The notes under the pieces were generated by a model. That model ran no database searches. It worked only from the letters and a program-made list of their open reading frames with translations, and was not told where the DNA came from. From Pseudomonadota bacterium (lineage in GTDB: Bacteria > Pseudomonadota > Gammaproteobacteria > Acidiferrobacterales > Acidiferrobacteraceae), in assembly GCA_021795255.1 (NCBI GenBank), contig JAJYPQ010000181.1, positions 1 to 7,334 on the forward strand: a DNA stretch of 7,334 bases, read 5' to 3'. Shown here piece after piece: positions 6,433-7,334 of the stretch. The position numbers and the translations under genes are program-made. Numbering within the stretch: the first letter of the stretch is position 1; each line of letters opens with the position of its first letter.

Positions 6433-7334
6433 ACGGATCGGCCCGGGGGGCGCCCCCGAGAGCCTGAGCCTCGACTTCCTGGCGGACGACAGTCTGTCGG
6501 GCTTCCGCCTCCAACGTCTCGAGGTCTTCAACTGGGGTACCTTCGATGCCCGCGTCTGGTCGCTTGCACCCGACGGCCGCAACGCCCTCTTGACCGGCGA
6601 TATAGGATCCGGCAAGTCGACCCTGGTCGATGCCGTGACCACGCTGCTCGTCCCGTCCCAGCGCATCACCTATAACAAGGCGGCTGGGGCGGAAGCGAAG
6701 GAGCGGTCGCTGCGCTCCTATGTACTAGGGCACTACAAGTCGGGGCGCGGGGAGGCCAGCCAGTCGGCGCGCCCCATCGCCCTGCGCGACCACAATACCT
6801 ATTCGGTAATCCTCGGGGTCTTTCATAACGCCGCCTATGATCAGACCGTAACGCTCGCACAGGTCTTCTGGATCAAGGATCCGCAGGGCCAGCCGGCGCG
6901 CTTCTATGCAGGCGCCGAACACGCCTTGTCGATCGGGGCAGAATTCGCGCGCTTTGGGTCGGACATCAACGCCCTGCGCAAACGCCTGCGCGGCCAGGGC
7001 GTCGAGATCTTCGACAGCTTTCCGCCCTACGGGGCATGGTTCCGCCGGCGCTTTGGGATCGACAACGAACAGGCGCTCGAACTCTTCCATCAGACGGTCT
7101 CCATGAAGTCCGTGGGCAACCTCACGGATTTCGTGCGCCAGCACATGCTCGAACCCTTCGACGTGGCTCCGCGTATCCAGGCCCTGGTCGACCACTTTGA
7201 CAACCTGAACCGCGCCCACGAGGCAGTCTTGAAGGCCAAGCGCCAGATCGAGCTCCTGACCCCGCTTGTAGCCCGCCTCGACGAGCACGCGCGACGGCAA
7301 GGGGAACTCGCCGCATGGGAGACCGCGCGCGAGG
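6422..7334 (+). CDS. jetC: Wadjet type I subunit JetC, SMC/MukB-like ATPase; C-terminus beyond the window
   Basis: JetC is the SMC motor of Wadjet: it uses ATP to extrude DNA loops and find small closed circular DNA. Only 304 of the expected roughly 1,100 residues are present, covering the N-terminal half of the ATPase head. After a variable N-terminus comes FRLQRLEVFNWGTFD (28-42), then Walker A GDIGSGKST (59-67) with Lys65. LVDAVTTLLVP follows, then TYNKAAGAEAKERSLRSY (83-100). A Q-loop-like segment FHQTVSMKSVGNLTDFV (222-238) with Gln224 precedes the transition into a charged, probably coiled-coil stretch from about residue 255 to the window end. The ABC signature, Walker B, hinge and second coil are not in view. 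The frame is open to base 7334. jetD, encoding the Toprim-containing cleavage subunit, is expected after jetC but cannot be seen. The context with JetA and JetB makes JetC more likely than chromosomal MukB or SbcC. Confidence 0.94.
   Translation, partial: MTSERIGPGGAPESLSLDFLADDSLSGFRLQRLEVFNWGTFDARVWSLAPDGRNALLTGDIGSGKSTLVDAVTTLLVPSQRITYNKAAGAEAKERSLRSYVLGHYKSGRGEASQSARPIALRDHNTYSVILGVFHNAAYDQTVTLAQVFWIKDPQGQPARFYAGAEHALSIGAEFARFGSDINALRKRLRGQGVEIFDSFPPYGAWFRRRFGIDNEQALELFHQTVSMKSVGNLTDFVRQHMLEPFDVAPRIQALVDHFDNLNRAHEAVLKAKRQIELLTPLVARLDEHARRQGELAAWETARE

Noticed and set aside
5879..6514. A 211-codon minus-strand frame across jetB/jetC
   Set aside because: It is antisense to jetB and the start of jetC, with an arginine- and proline-rich translation typical of a shadow frame.
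6725..7300. A 191-codon minus-strand frame over jetC
   Set aside because: It is antisense to the JetC ATPase head; the codon pattern favours the plus strand.
6422..7334. Chromosomal MukB or SbcC instead of JetC
   Set aside because: The upstream neighbours are DUF3375 and DUF4194 proteins, not MukF/MukE or SbcD, and the gene order matches type I Wadjet.
1..7334. CRISPR array, tRNA, rRNA, insertion sequence or attachment site
   Set aside because: No regularly spaced repeats, tRNA-like cloverleaf, transposase frame or terminal inverted repeats were seen on reading both strands.

Overview
The window comes from a GC-rich bacterial chromosome, most likely a proteobacterium and probably a gammaproteobacterium. 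This is judged from an OpgG-type periplasmic glucan protein, a large membrane hybrid histidine kinase and the codon composition; the genus cannot be named from this sequence. All five genes read as intact frames, and two run off the window ends.

Left half, minus strand (4136 down to 1): a 1003-residue hybrid sensor histidine kinase is followed after 68 bases by an opgG/opgD (mdoG-family) gene whose C-terminal part lies beyond base 1. Same strand and short spacing suggest one transcript. The kinase has about seven N-terminal membrane segments, a CHASE-like extracytoplasmic sensor, one more membrane segment, then PAS, HisKA, HATPase and receiver domains. The neighbour acts in the periplasm on osmoregulated periplasmic glucans, so an envelope or osmotic signal is a reasonable but unproven guess.

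Middle (4137-4353): a 217-base divergent intergenic region. On the right it holds a good -10 hexamer so close to the jetA ATG that the transcript may be leaderless, with inverted-repeat half-sites around it. On the left it holds an imperfect inverted repeat in front of the kinase.

Right half, plus strand (4354 to the end): the start of a type I Wadjet (JetABCD, also called MksFEBG) operon. It encodes JetA (DUF3375, kleisin), JetB (DUF4194, KITE-type subunit) and the N-terminal 304 residues of JetC (SMC/MukB-like ATPase with Walker A). The three genes are tightly packed: 3 bases between jetA and jetB, and an 11-base overlap between jetB and jetC. JetD, the Toprim/TopoVI-like nuclease subunit, should follow outside the window. 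Wadjet is a known anti-plasmid system in which an SMC complex extrudes loops on small circular DNA and JetD cleaves it. No previously undescribed defence system is visible. The points of most interest are the junction of Wadjet with the kinase/glucan genes, the jetA promoter arrangement, and an OpgG homologue that departs from E. coli at normally conserved positions.
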